Assembly (NCBI GenBank): GCA_021713415.1
Contig: JAKJJQ010000013.1
Span: forward strand, 3,069 to 67,068
Direction of reading: 5' to 3'
Source: M0027 sp021713415
Lineage (GTDB): Bacteria > Pseudomonadota > Gammaproteobacteria > Francisellales > Francisellaceae
Length of the DNA stretch: 64,000 bases
Each line of letters begins with the position of its first letter. Within the stretch, counting starts at the first letter, position 1. The notes beneath the pieces were generated by a model that did no database searches, was not told where the DNA came from, and saw only the letters and a list, made by a program, of their open reading frames with translations. Made by a program: the position numbers and the translations under genes. Of the stretch, positions 53,805 through 62,981 are shown one piece after another.

Positions 53805-54668
53805 TTATTTGTATATGTTTAGTTGCAAATTTGATTTTTGAGTTTGTTTTGATATTAACCAAGAGCACTTAGTATCATTCGATTCATTTTGACCACAAAG
53901 AAACATATGATTAATAAATATAATGTTAGATGGGCATTTTATTTGCTGTTCAGTAGTGTAGATGCATTGTTTATTACTTGAGCTAAACATTAATTTTATC
54001 GGATAGATTATATTTTGATTTGAAAGATGTAGTGTAGTTTTACCCATATCGTTTTTTTCAGTGGGTATGATATTCCCTCCTGAGTCTATAGAAGTAACTT
54101 CACCAATGTATGACTTAAATGTAATACTTTGTGGTTTTGCATAAGCTTTTTTAAGATATCCATCTGCATTATATATGCCAAATGCGGGATTTGTTATATC
54201 ATTAATATTGTATGTAATACTCGATTGTATTGTTTCTTTTTTCTTACCAGAAAAGCAGTTTGCTCTGAGCGTTATCTGATAGTTATTTTTATTTAAACCT
54301 ACGCTTGGACCAATACCATAAAATACGTCTCCATGATTACATGTTTTAAGCCAGGACCCTGGAGCAAGTAGATAGTACTTTCCATTTATTCTCACATTAG
54401 CTTGAAGTGTTCCTTGATTATTCCATACATCGAAGTTTCTGTAATCAATAGTTTGAGTTTGTATAGTTGATAAAAATGTATATCTACTATGTGGAATATT
54501 ACATCTCGCGCTTAGCTCATTAACCTTTTCTATTTCTATATCACTACCACAAGTTTGACGCCAGCTGCCACTCCATAGCTCTTGCCCATATACTGATGAA
54601 ATTAGTGGAGTTAATATAAGCATTGTAATATATAATTTAATTTTAATCATTGATATCTTCATTGTCAT
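53805..54668 (-). CDS. Secreted CVNH (cyanovirin-N homology) lectin-like protein
   Basis: A 287-residue protein with a Sec signal (hydrophobic to about residue 27, cleavage probably after VYG). The mature part starts with two CVNH half-repeats: GSWRQTCGSDIEI with LSARCN (Cys40, Cys56), and GSWLKTCNHGDVF with ITLRANCF (Cys110, Cys138). Cyanovirin-type domains bind high-mannose glycans. A separate C-terminal module (about 190-287) with CIYTTEQQIKCPSNI and CSWLIS is shared with the protein at 58432-59337. An exported sugar-binding protein, possibly for host or amoeba surfaces. Confidence 0.65.
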   Translation of the reverse strand: MTMKISMIKIKLYITMLILTPLISSVYGQELWSGSWRQTCGSDIEIEKVNELSARCNIPHSRYTFLSTIQTQTIDYRNFDVWNNQGTLQANVRINGKYYLLAPGSWLKTCNHGDVFYGIGPSVGLNKNNYQITLRANCFSGKKKETIQSSITYNINDITNPAFGIYNADGYLKKAYAKPQSITFKSYIGEVTSIDSGGNIIPTEKNDMGKTTLHLSNQNIIYPIKLMFSSSNKQCIYTTEQQIKCPSNIIFINHMFLCGQNESNDTKCSWLISKQTQKSNLQLNIYK

Positions 54669-54770
54669 ATTTGATGTCTTAAATACTATTAAAAAATTCA
54701 GTAAGTGAATTTTAGTTAACTTTAGACTTTCAGTTTTATGAAATAGTATGCTAAATGAATTTATTTAATC

Positions 54771-54787
54771 ACCCTGAAATTTAGGGT
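54771..54787. promoter_or_regulatory. Inverted repeat upstream of the lectin gene
   Basis: ACCCTGAAATTTAGGGT has 5-base arms around an AT loop, about 100 bases upstream of the lectin start. There is no T-run, so it is more like an operator than a terminator. The following 54858-54934 stretch has a less AT-rich composition than its surroundings and may be another decayed insertion; I could not identify it. Confidence 0.25.
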
Positions 54788-54934
54788 AAATATTAAGGTT
54801 TTTTAGATTGTTAATACAGCTAATTATTACATTGAAATGAAATTAAGAGGGTTGAAGTGATCTCTGTGAATCACACAGCAAATGGCCGTTTCACAGCTCG
54901 ATATTTATTTCCCTGGAAGATTAGATTTAGAGTT

Positions 54935-56752
54935 TTAGGGTGACACAGTTGGGTGAACAGTCTCGTTTTTTTCTTGACTAAACATTAAGGTTAATGGGAA
55001 ATTTGATTGTTTAAACTTTTTTGAATTACTAATAAAAGTGTTATAAAATTTCTCAAATTTATTTTCTTTACATCTTAAGTTATCAGAAACGTATTTAAAA
55101 GAATTTTCGTTAACCAAGTGCTTAAATGGATGGCTTTGAGTGCCTATTAAAGTTTTATATTTAAATTCTTCTACTGCATTTTTAGCTATTTCAATCGTTG
55201 TCTGTGCTTGAATTATATTTTGCGTTTGTTTTGCAGTTTCGTCAATTATTGCAGTTATTTTTGGTTGACCATTAATGCTACCAGACATAACTTTACCATG
55301 GTAATAGTACTCATTCTTGCTTTTTTTCTTATTCTCGTTGACTTTAAATATAAAATCTGGAGCTATAATTTGTTTTAGTGGCTTGCCACCTTCTTTCAAG
55401 ACAATAACTCCTTCACAATTTTGTTCTAAATTTGTAAGCTCTGTTGAACCATTATTACTCAAAAGTTTATCAATAGTAGATTTGATGGTATGCTTTGATA
55501 ATTCGTTCTGATTAAAATCATTTAGTTTTTTAGCATATGCTTTATTTCTATCTAGGTTATTATTAAAAAGTTCATGCATTGCTGTTACTTCAAGCTCAGG
55601 ATTAAAGGTTTTATCTTTTTCTGGATTATGTATCATCACCGTTGCATGCTGATAATCAGTTTCCATTTCTTTACCATTAAGCAGGGTAGTTCCATTACTT
55701 TCGTAAGAATCTGTACTTAGTCTAGTTTTATCATCATGTTCAGGTAATATCTCATCTGGAGTCCAATTATATTTATTAAATTTTGTCATTTCCATGCCAG
55801 CAATTAACCAGCCTACATGAGCACCTTGGCATGAGCCATAGATAGGCTTTCCTTGTCTTAATGCAGCTAAAGTAAATGCAAAATCAACCAATGTTTCTTT
55901 GAAATTATCCAAGCCAATTGCTCTAGATTTGTTATCATCGATTGCTTTATAATCTTCTGCATACATAGGAAATCTTGATACACTTCTAACTTTATCTTGA
56001 TCAACTTCATGATAATAAGTTTGGCGATCTATAAAAAACTGTGGTAAATGGTTCATACCTGATGGTGGTACAAATAATGACTTATAATGAGACATTATTT
56101 CATCTGCTCGTTTATCTAAATCTAATGCTTCTGTTATTGCTTCAACATTTATCCGATTATTTATATCACTACCTTCTATCTCTGATCCTGCTGCCATAAT
56201 TATACTGAGCATATCCTCTAAATTATTACCATAACCAAAGTTATTTTTAACATGCTCTCCTAGTTTTTGTGCTACTTTTATTAGATTAGTATCTAATTCT
56301 TGCTTAACTTGGTAACTTATCCCTTTGTTTTCTAATTGACTTAATTTTTCATCTTTTGTTGAAAACACTGAAAAACTTTGTCCACTTTTTGAGATTAAGC
56401 CATTTTCTGAAGTAATTGATTCTAAATATCCATTTCTATCACCATCTTTCTGACTTATAAGCACATCTTGAAAGTTGGTTGACTGATATGCTTGAATAAG
56501 CATATCAATTGCTTTGTAATCAATATAATTTAATTTTTCCTTTAATGTGTTAGTGATTTCATTTAATTTTTTTTTGTCATTAGAAGCTGTTCCAGTTAAT
56601 AATAAATTTTTTAAATTTTCTAAATTATCATCTATTAACTTTTGATCTTTACTTAATGAGCCATCTTTTTTTCTTTTTCTATTAAGTAGAATTTGAGATT
56701 TTATCAGTTTTATAATATCATCCATCATCTGAGATTTTGTTTTATATTTCAT
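54935..56752 (-). CDS. Orphan protein with class-I glutamine-amidotransferase-like domain
   Basis: A 605-residue protein without signal peptide. Residues 1-220 are helical. From about 225 to 400 it resembles class I glutamine amidotransferases of the PuuD/peptidase C26 type: LFVPPSGMNHLP, then GLDNFKETLVDFAFTLAALR and the nucleophile elbow GKPIYGSCQGAHVGWLIAG with Cys308. Histidines follow in ATVMIHNP (about 370) and TAMHELFNNN, either of which could complete a triad. Family members hydrolyse gamma-glutamyl bonds. The end is LTLMFSQEKNETVHPTVSP, fitting the shared C-terminal element. Deamidation or gamma-glutamyl chemistry on a host target is speculative. Confidence 0.5.
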   Translation of the reverse strand: MKYKTKSQMMDDIIKLIKSQILLNRKRKKDGSLSKDQKLIDDNLENLKNLLLTGTASNDKKKLNEITNTLKEKLNYIDYKAIDMLIQAYQSTNFQDVLISQKDGDRNGYLESITSENGLISKSGQSFSVFSTKDEKLSQLENKGISYQVKQELDTNLIKVAQKLGEHVKNNFGYGNNLEDMLSIIMAAGSEIEGSDINNRINVEAITEALDLDKRADEIMSHYKSLFVPPSGMNHLPQFFIDRQTYYHEVDQDKVRSVSRFPMYAEDYKAIDDNKSRAIGLDNFKETLVDFAFTLAALRQGKPIYGSCQGAHVGWLIAGMEMTKFNKYNWTPDEILPEHDDKTRLSTDSYESNGTTLLNGKEMETDYQHATVMIHNPEKDKTFNPELEVTAMHELFNNNLDRNKAYAKKLNDFNQNELSKHTIKSTIDKLLSNNGSTELTNLEQNCEGVIVLKEGGKPLKQIIAPDFIFKVNENKKKSKNEYYYHGKVMSGSINGQPKITAIIDETAKQTQNIIQAQTTIEIAKNAVEEFKYKTLIGTQSHPFKHLVNENSFKYVSDNLRCKENKFEKFYNTFISNSKKFKQSNFPLTLMFSQEKNETVHPTVSP

Positions 56753-57353
56753 ATCAACACCCTATGCTTAATGTTACAAATAAATTAATACAGCTCTAAA
56801 ATTTTTATTCTCGTAGCAAAGTAATGAAGTAAAAACTCTAAAGTAAATATTAAGTAATGTTATTTTTATTATTATAAATAAATATATGTAATAAAATTAG
56901 ATATAATATATATGTGATATTTGAAAATATTCTATATGATAATTTTCATTGTCTTAATAATATGTCAGATGGAATATTTATTTGAGAAAGTGTGTGGTAA
57001 AATTTAAAAAAGTGATAAAGCTAATTTTAGAATAAATCTTCTTTTATTCCTGCTATGCATATCTAAAGCCACTTTAAAATGTATAAGTATACAACTAGAT
57101 GTTGCAATGCTCCATTGAATCTGCAGTAGCCTTTTTTAAATTCCTCTGTGTATTGTTTCAGTGTCATTTCTATTTCCTACTTTTGGGTTAAACACTGGCT
57201 CAATTTCTAGAGGTAGATCACATAAACTACATGTAAAATAATAATTAAATATGCTTGAGCTTAAAAAGCTTTCTAATGTATATAGACAAATTTAAGTAAA
57301 TTTCGTTAAACTAAATTTATGGAAAGACATAAAGATAGAAGTACAATTCTATA
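56753..57353. other. 600-base intergenic region with IS3 remnant
   Basis: Very AT-rich from 56753 to about 57040. The part at 57085-57221 is a decayed IS3-type end (see separate entry). The last 130 bases form the leader of the LuxR-type gene, with GGAAAGA well upstream and no strong site beside the ATG. Confidence 0.5.
57110..57220 (-). pseudogene. IS3-family remnant (left end and orfA start)
   Basis: On the minus strand, TGATCTACCTCTAGAAATTG at 57220 downwards looks like a terminal inverted repeat. It is followed after about 50 bases by ATG 57167 encoding MTLKQYTEEFKKGYCRFNG. The 'K-YTEEFKKEA' opening is typical of IS3-family OrfA proteins. The frame is lost after about 15 codons. Confidence 0.6.
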
Positions 57354-58181
57354 ATGGATGATTTAAAACGGCTTTTAAAGCCAACAATTGATTACTCATC
57401 AATTATTACTTTATTAAATGATAAACTTAAAGCATATAATATGAGGATCATTCAGATTAACAAAAGAAAATCCGAGCAGTCAGCATCAATTATTTATGAT
57501 TTAGATCTTGCTGAAAAATATTTTCAAAATGAATTTTTTCGTCAAGGTATAATTAGAATGACTTATGAAAATATACCATCAGGAATCTATACGGTAGAAG
57601 GTGTTTTTGGTCCTAAAATAAATCAATTTTACTCTGAATCAATGAATGTGCCGCTTTATCCAAGGTTTTTTCATGCGATACATTTAAAAGATTGTAAAAT
57701 GATATTTAATTTTGAATATATTAGTGAGTCTACAATTACACCTATAATTCAAATACGTCCAATGATACATGGTATTATTAAATTAATATCAAATTATATT
57801 TTAGAAAAGCTTTCTCACGTTATTAAATCGTTAGATAATTATTTAGTTAACTTAGAAAGTATATCTTCACCTATGGAAGATATTACATATATTTCTAAAG
57901 AGTTATTAAACTTTTATAATTCTTTAGATACGACTTCAATTAAAATCAAAAAGCTTTCATTAATGCAACAAAAAATTTTATGGTTAACTTTTAGAGGTAA
58001 AACATTAAAATATATTTCAAGCGAATTAGAAATATCTGAAAATACTGCTACATCCTATATGAATGTTATTAAAGATAAACTAAATCTCAATAGTAAAAAT
58101 GATATAATTGATTTTATTCAGAAAAATCCATTTATACTTGAACCAGATAATATGAGAAAGATTTTATTTGGTGGTATTTAA
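57354..58181 (+). CDS. LuxR-type (GerE) HTH regulator with unknown N-terminal domain
   Basis: A 275-residue protein. Residues about 201-258 form a LuxR/GerE DNA-binding domain: LSLMQQKILWLTFRGKTLKY, then ISSELEISENTATSYMNVIK and the closing DKLNLNSKNDIIDFI. The N-terminal 190 residues are not a response-regulator receiver or a recognisable autoinducer domain. It is the only intact regulator in the island, placed next to the secreted proteins, and could control island genes. Binding ligand unknown. No strong ribosome site precedes the ATG. Confidence 0.75.
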   Translation: MDDLKRLLKPTIDYSSIITLLNDKLKAYNMRIIQINKRKSEQSASIIYDLDLAEKYFQNEFFRQGIIRMTYENIPSGIYTVEGVFGPKINQFYSESMNVPLYPRFFHAIHLKDCKMIFNFEYISESTITPIIQIRPMIHGIIKLISNYILEKLSHVIKSLDNYLVNLESISSPMEDITYISKELLNFYNSLDTTSIKIKKLSLMQQKILWLTFRGKTLKYISSELEISENTATSYMNVIKDKLNLNSKNDIIDFIQKNPFILEPDNMRKILFGGI

Positions 58182-58431
58182 TTTATATGATTATATTAGG
58201 AGCTTTATGTGTTTTGATTTGGACTATCAATACATGAGTTGGTAATTATTTTGATTGTTTTTTAATCTTTTGACTTGTGTTATAGTCTGTTTAATGAAAT
58301 TAAAATAGGTGTTTAAATTTTTGTTCATTAATACCTTATACAGTTAAAATCACATAACTTTTAAGTGTGAGCCTGTTATATGTATTTAGGTAGCATAATA
58401 ATATTTTACTTAAATATAAGGTTTTATTATA

Positions 58432-59337
58432 ATGAGTAAAAATGCCTCAAAAACATTGTGTTTTAAATTTAATTTATCAAAAAAAATAAGTAGCATTATA
58501 GTCAGAACTATCATTACTCTATCTATATTTTTTATATTTGCTTCATGTGCTAATGCTTCGAAATATTATGGTATATCTATCACCAATAATACAAATATAG
58601 CATTTAGAATATATGATGACAATGTGACAGTAAGTGGAAATGGTGAGCGTTATACAGATCGTGATGACTATCTAAGTGGAAATCAAATTTTACCCAATGT
58701 TGAAAAGGCACTTTTGGTCTATCGAAGTAAGGGAAATAAAGGTGGAAATACTCACGTACTTGGAGATATTAGATTAGTAGGCTTTACTCAGACAGCTACA
58801 GTGTCAATAACAATTCATATTGATGTTGATAAACTTGGAATACATCCAACAGAATGCGTTGTTAAAAAGCAATCAGATACACTAGTTAATGCAGCTACAA
58901 CTAATTTTGCAGGTGGTGATACTAATGAAATGAGCGGGCGAACTGGTATAGTCATGAAAGCGACATTAACTATAAATTATAATAATAATATTGGTAATCA
59001 AAATTTAGAACTAAAGTCTATTGGTTTAGGTAATATTGGAGTAACAAGTACTTATGGTAAGGCAGTAAATAATGAGAAAGGGGTATATAACCTTGATCAA
59101 TCCAAACGCTATCATATTAGTTTTTCAAAAACAAGCAATCATTGCACAGTTATTCTGGGTGAAATTAAATGCCCTAGTAGTATTGGTTTTACGTATCTAA
59201 AAAGCAAAGATCAAAAAAATGCAAGATTAGTGTTTATATGTCAAGAGATAAATCAAGGTGATGCTTATTGTCCATGGGTTATATCTAACAATAATAATAA
59301 ACAAAGTATAGCTCCAATAGATTACAATTTATTATGA
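58432..59337 (+). CDS. Secreted orphan sharing the Cys-rich C-terminal module of the lectin-like protein
   Basis: A 301-residue protein with a long Sec signal peptide (basic start, hydrophobic 19-40, cleavage probably after CANA). The mature N-terminal part (about 44-190) is beta-rich and unrecognised. The end has CTVILGEIKCPSSIGFTYL and FICQEINQGDAYCPWVIS. This matches the protein at 53805-54668 in four cysteine positions: the IKCPS-I motif, the FxC, and CxW(L/V)IS. They are therefore two secreted proteins with a common module, disulfide-bonded in the periplasm or outside. Confidence 0.65.
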   Translation: MSKNASKTLCFKFNLSKKISSIIVRTIITLSIFFIFASCANASKYYGISITNNTNIAFRIYDDNVTVSGNGERYTDRDDYLSGNQILPNVEKALLVYRSKGNKGGNTHVLGDIRLVGFTQTATVSITIHIDVDKLGIHPTECVVKKQSDTLVNAATTNFAGGDTNEMSGRTGIVMKATLTINYNNNIGNQNLELKSIGLGNIGVTSTYGKAVNNEKGVYNLDQSKRYHISFSKTSNHCTVILGEIKCPSSIGFTYLKSKDQKNARLVFICQEINQGDAYCPWVISNNNNKQSIAPIDYNLL

Positions 59338-59423
59338 TGGTATGAATATAGTTTAATTTTTATATTATAAGTGATAGTTATTATCTATCATGTTGTGTCA
59401 AATATAATCGAGGAAAATAATTT

Positions 59424-59969
59424 ATGTGTAAAATACTAGAACAAGAGTTAAAATACCTAGGCTACCCTACTATTAATAGATTAAATAATAAATATCAACA
59501 GTTAATGTATCAGGGAATAGTTGAAATATCGAGTGATAACAATGATCAAAAAGCTATATTTATACCAAATAAAGGACAACCTTATTTTGAAAATGAAGGT
59601 ATGCCCAAAAAGGGAAGTTTAATACTTTATTTAGATAATATGGATAAACTACCTTATAAGGCTCATATTGTAAGAAATTATCCATTTGATGTAGATGTAG
59701 ATAAGGAGATGTACTCTAAATATTTGGCATCTAAATATACTTTGTTTGAGAAAACAATTACTGAAGAAGGTGGCACGGTTATTAAAAAAATGGAGAAAGG
59801 TCTAATATACCCAGGTTTGGATGAAGACTATATGAACATTGGAAAATTAGCAAGTTATACAAGTAAATATAATGATAATAAATATAGTGAGCCAAAGCAG
59901 AATACATTTTTATTTTTTGAAAATGATCGAATGCCAAGATGGAATATTGATATCTCAAATAACATGTAA
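59424..59969 (+). CDS. Orphan cytosolic island protein
   Basis: A 181-residue protein without a domain I know. GAGGAAA lies before the ATG. It contains a beta-rich centre (QKAIFIPNKGQPYFENEG, GSLILYLDNMDKL). It ends TFLFFENDRMPRWNIDI plus SNNM, one of the clear examples of the shared C-terminal element. It converges with the membrane-hairpin gene, with adjacent stop codons. Confidence 0.6.
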   Translation: MCKILEQELKYLGYPTINRLNNKYQQLMYQGIVEISSDNNDQKAIFIPNKGQPYFENEGMPKKGSLILYLDNMDKLPYKAHIVRNYPFDVDVDKEMYSKYLASKYTLFEKTITEEGGTVIKKMEKGLIYPGLDEDYMNIGKLASYTSKYNDNKYSEPKQNTFLFFENDRMPRWNIDISNNM

Positions 59970-61487
59970 CTATGGAGATAAACTTACATTTTTATCTAAA
60001 CAAGTTTTATTAGGTGATTTAAAGAAGTGTGTATTTGGTGATTTATAAGCAGGTTTTTTTACAAATGGTTTAATTATCTCATTAAACGGCTGTTTACCAG
60101 AAGATTTTTCAGGTTTATCTTTATTCCAAGACGTGTCAAATGCATGTAGAATATTTTTTAATTCTTTTGCGCTATCAGGTAGAGTATTATGTTTCCTTCG
60201 TATTTGACTGGTTGATATAATATCTTTCAAAATTGATTGTAACTGAATACTGGTTCGATTATTATCTGACCATTGTCTTAGTTCATTTAGTGCTTGTTGA
60301 TATTGGTTTAATTTAGCATTTGTATTGTTATGTTCTTGAGTATCGGTTTTGCATTTATTAAATAATTTTTGAAGCTTTATAATTTGTTTTTCACAGTGTT
60401 TAGTTAAACGGTTATGTAGTACTTCTAGTGGTTCATAGCTATATTGAATTTCTTGTTTAGGTAGATAATACTTTTTAGCATAATATTGAGATGCACAGGT
60501 TGCTATTACTAAAGATGCTCCAACAATAGGGGCAATTGGGCCACTAATTAAAGAAATAGCCATACCAATAAATAAGCCTGTTGCAACACCTAATTTTATC
60601 CATTGTTCACGTTTAACGTAATGTTTTCTAAGTTTAATACGTTCTCGCATTTCAATTGTTGACTTTAATTGATTTACTAGGGTGTTATTATTATTTTGAT
60701 TTTGTTGTTTTAATTTTTCTATACATGTTGAAAGGTTTGAATCATTTTTAATATTGAGTGAGTCACATAAAACAGTAATTTTCTTATCTAATGTTTTAAT
60801 AATTCGATTTAATTTCTGAACCTTTTGATAAGACTTGACTGCTTGGTTTAAACAGTCAAATCCATAAAGTGCAACGGTTAAACCAATTCCGCCTGGACCT
60901 AAAACAGAAGTTAAAGGTGTTAGGTATAGTCCCGTTGACATACCAAAAGTCATAATCCCTGTTGTTATCCAGACCAAATCATTAAGCCATTCAAAGGCAA
61001 ATTTTCTGGCATAATCAAAGGAATTAGATTTTGCTGTATGTTTAATTATTAAAGAGGTATGTCTTAAAAAACGAGGTATATACCATAAAATGCCGAAGAT
61101 AGAAAATAGTGGATTTGTTTTGTCTATAGTATTTTTAAATATTCCAGATTGCCGTGCTTGAGCAATTGTATCTGCCAAACGTTTAATACGTAATGCAAAA
61201 AGTCTTGTATCATTCCACTCTGGGAAAAAATTTACAATTGGTGATACTCCAACACCATTTTTTAACTTGTTAGAAAAATTTTCTGTTTTCTTATTTAGCT
61301 GATTATTTAATAAATATAGCCTATTAGAATAATTTAGTTTTTTTAAAATATCTTCATAGTTACTTAAAATGTTTGTATATAATTTTGAATCTTTTGAGCT
61401 TGTATTATATGTTAAAATAAGTTCTTCATAAAGTTCTCTTTGACCATGTAATGAGTTAATATTTAAATCTTTAAAAAAATCATCCAT
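59970..61487 (-). CDS. Membrane-hairpin and coiled-coil orphan protein
   Basis: A 505-residue protein with GGAAG before the ATG. Two hydrophobic pairs are seen: about 165-205 (VWITTGIMTFGMSTGLY and PGGIGLTVALYGFDCL) and about 300-335 (LGVATGLFIGMAISLISGP, IVGASLVIATCASQYY). The rest is helical, with charged coiled-coil segments at 30-75, 215-290 and 350-420. This layout, closely spaced hairpins in a long helical protein without signal peptide, resembles effectors inserted into host vacuole membranes. It ends HFFKSPNKTCLDKNVSLSP. Function unknown. Confidence 0.6.
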   Translation of the reverse strand: MDDFFKDLNINSLHGQRELYEELILTYNTSSKDSKLYTNILSNYEDILKKLNYSNRLYLLNNQLNKKTENFSNKLKNGVGVSPIVNFFPEWNDTRLFALRIKRLADTIAQARQSGIFKNTIDKTNPLFSIFGILWYIPRFLRHTSLIIKHTAKSNSFDYARKFAFEWLNDLVWITTGIMTFGMSTGLYLTPLTSVLGPGGIGLTVALYGFDCLNQAVKSYQKVQKLNRIIKTLDKKITVLCDSLNIKNDSNLSTCIEKLKQQNQNNNNTLVNQLKSTIEMRERIKLRKHYVKREQWIKLGVATGLFIGMAISLISGPIAPIVGASLVIATCASQYYAKKYYLPKQEIQYSYEPLEVLHNRLTKHCEKQIIKLQKLFNKCKTDTQEHNNTNAKLNQYQQALNELRQWSDNNRTSIQLQSILKDIISTSQIRRKHNTLPDSAKELKNILHAFDTSWNKDKPEKSSGKQPFNEIIKPFVKKPAYKSPNTHFFKSPNKTCLDKNVSLSP

Positions 61488-61633
61488 AAATAAACTTCCG
61501 AGTTGTTTTAAATTGATATATTTTACTTGTAAAATAATAACTTAAGATTTAATTATGCTTTCAGATATAATTTATGTGGGGATATCAGTTTATATATAGA
61601 TATAATTTTTTAATCAATAATAATTGAAGCGGT

Positions 61634-62677
61634 CTAATTAAAAATATGCTTTAATTTAATATTTTGAAAAAATGTGCTATTTTCATGATCATTTCTAAGT
61701 AATAACTCTTCTGTAAGTGCATTAAATATGGGTTGTATCAGCCTTCTTAAATGTGTTAAGGTTGAGATACCACCATCACCTTTCTCTTTTGGTAATAATG
61801 GAATAAATTCATGGCTTTTTGGTAAAGACTGAAAATCTAAATACATTCTCCATCTTTTTAGAGACAGTAACATATCAGAATTCACTTGTATATTATTGTT
61901 TAATAAGGTTTTAAAGTACCAAGTATCATTTTGCTTAAAAAAGTTATTCATCATTGGTATTGATTGTTCTATACCTACTATATCTTTACTTTTTAGATTC
62001 ATTAATATTATTAAGTGTAATATAAAGTTTTGACGTTCAAATTTTCCAGGATTTTTATTTGCTAGTTTTGTTATAAATTGTAGCAATAATTTTTTGTGAT
62101 TTTTAGTTAGCTTAATAACCATTTTTTTATCTTTTTCATCATTTAAATTAATTGGTAACATATACTTTAGACATATAGATGGATTTTTATGTGTATATTT
62201 ATTTTTTAATAAAAAATTATAAAAAGTACGTAATATCATAATAGATTCTGATATTGATGAGTTTTTTACTTTATATTCTTTTATATGATTTTGAGGATAA
62301 ACAAAAGGTCGCCAATGAATATTAGGTATACGAAGCTCATTAGCTGATATAAATCTCCGTTGTTTGCTATTTCCAATCCATGATGTTGGGGGGAATTTTA
62401 AAAAATTTATATATTCGATTAAATCATCTGAATTAATATCATTAATAGATGATAATTTTATGTTCCAGGCCCAGTTAATAAATTTTTCTATTTCTCTTCT
62501 ATAAGATGTGAATGTTCCAGTTTTTTTTCTATATGCTTCTAAAAAGCTATTTGCAATAAGGTAATCAGATTGGTTTTTAATATGTTTATGAGTGTCTTTG
62601 TATGCAATATTTTTGTTTAAAAACTTTTCTGAATCAAATATTGGTAGCGGTGAATTTTTTATATTGTTTTGAAGCAT
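61634..62677 (-). CDS. Tyrosine-recombinase-like protein lacking the catalytic C terminus (paralogue 2)
   Basis: A 347-residue paralogue of the protein at 41622-42662, aligned over its full length: ILHLIILMNLKSKDIVG, the IHWRPFVYPQNH segment and GGISTLTHLRRLIQPI all have counterparts. The box-I Arg is again Lys, and the protein ends about 30 residues after the LRRLI segment, at HIFN versus SIFR. It also lacks HxxR, the second His and the Tyr. Two copies with the same end argue for a settled protein form rather than random decay. It marks the right island edge. Confidence 0.75.
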   Translation of the reverse strand: MLQNNIKNSPLPIFDSEKFLNKNIAYKDTHKHIKNQSDYLIANSFLEAYRKKTGTFTSYRREIEKFINWAWNIKLSSINDINSDDLIEYINFLKFPPTSWIGNSKQRRFISANELRIPNIHWRPFVYPQNHIKEYKVKNSSISESIMILRTFYNFLLKNKYTHKNPSICLKYMLPINLNDEKDKKMVIKLTKNHKKLLLQFITKLANKNPGKFERQNFILHLIILMNLKSKDIVGIEQSIPMMNNFFKQNDTWYFKTLLNNNIQVNSDMLLSLKRWRMYLDFQSLPKSHEFIPLLPKEKGDGGISTLTHLRRLIQPIFNALTEELLLRNDHENSTFFQNIKLKHIFN

Positions 62678-62981
62678 TATTATTAACCTTACTATTTTTA
62701 ATTTTTTAGTATTAATTGTATTGCAGATTATATTTGATTTTTTAAATAATAATCACATGCATAAAGTGTGTGATTTTAAAATATCGTATGAACTTATTTG
62801 AAAACCCCACTCAATAATGAGGTGATACTTAATAGAAGTTTGCTATAGCATAACTTACTTAAATTAAGATTTAAAAGTAAATATAAAAGGAATTTAAATG
62901 AAAATATAATGTTTATTATTTAATTAGAAACTATTTTTATAGAAATTAAAATTTAAACAATTAAATATTGGAAAATATATT
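62678..62981. other. 304-base intergenic region with hairpin
   Basis: Divergent spacer between recombinase-like paralogue 2 and the next orphan. AATCACATGCATAAAGTG at 62750 with TGTGATT following gives a 7-base stem ending in TTTT, like a terminator or operator. Nothing else is recognised. The corresponding spacer at 42663-42976 has a different hairpin (CACCC..GGGTG near 42731). Confidence 0.4.
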
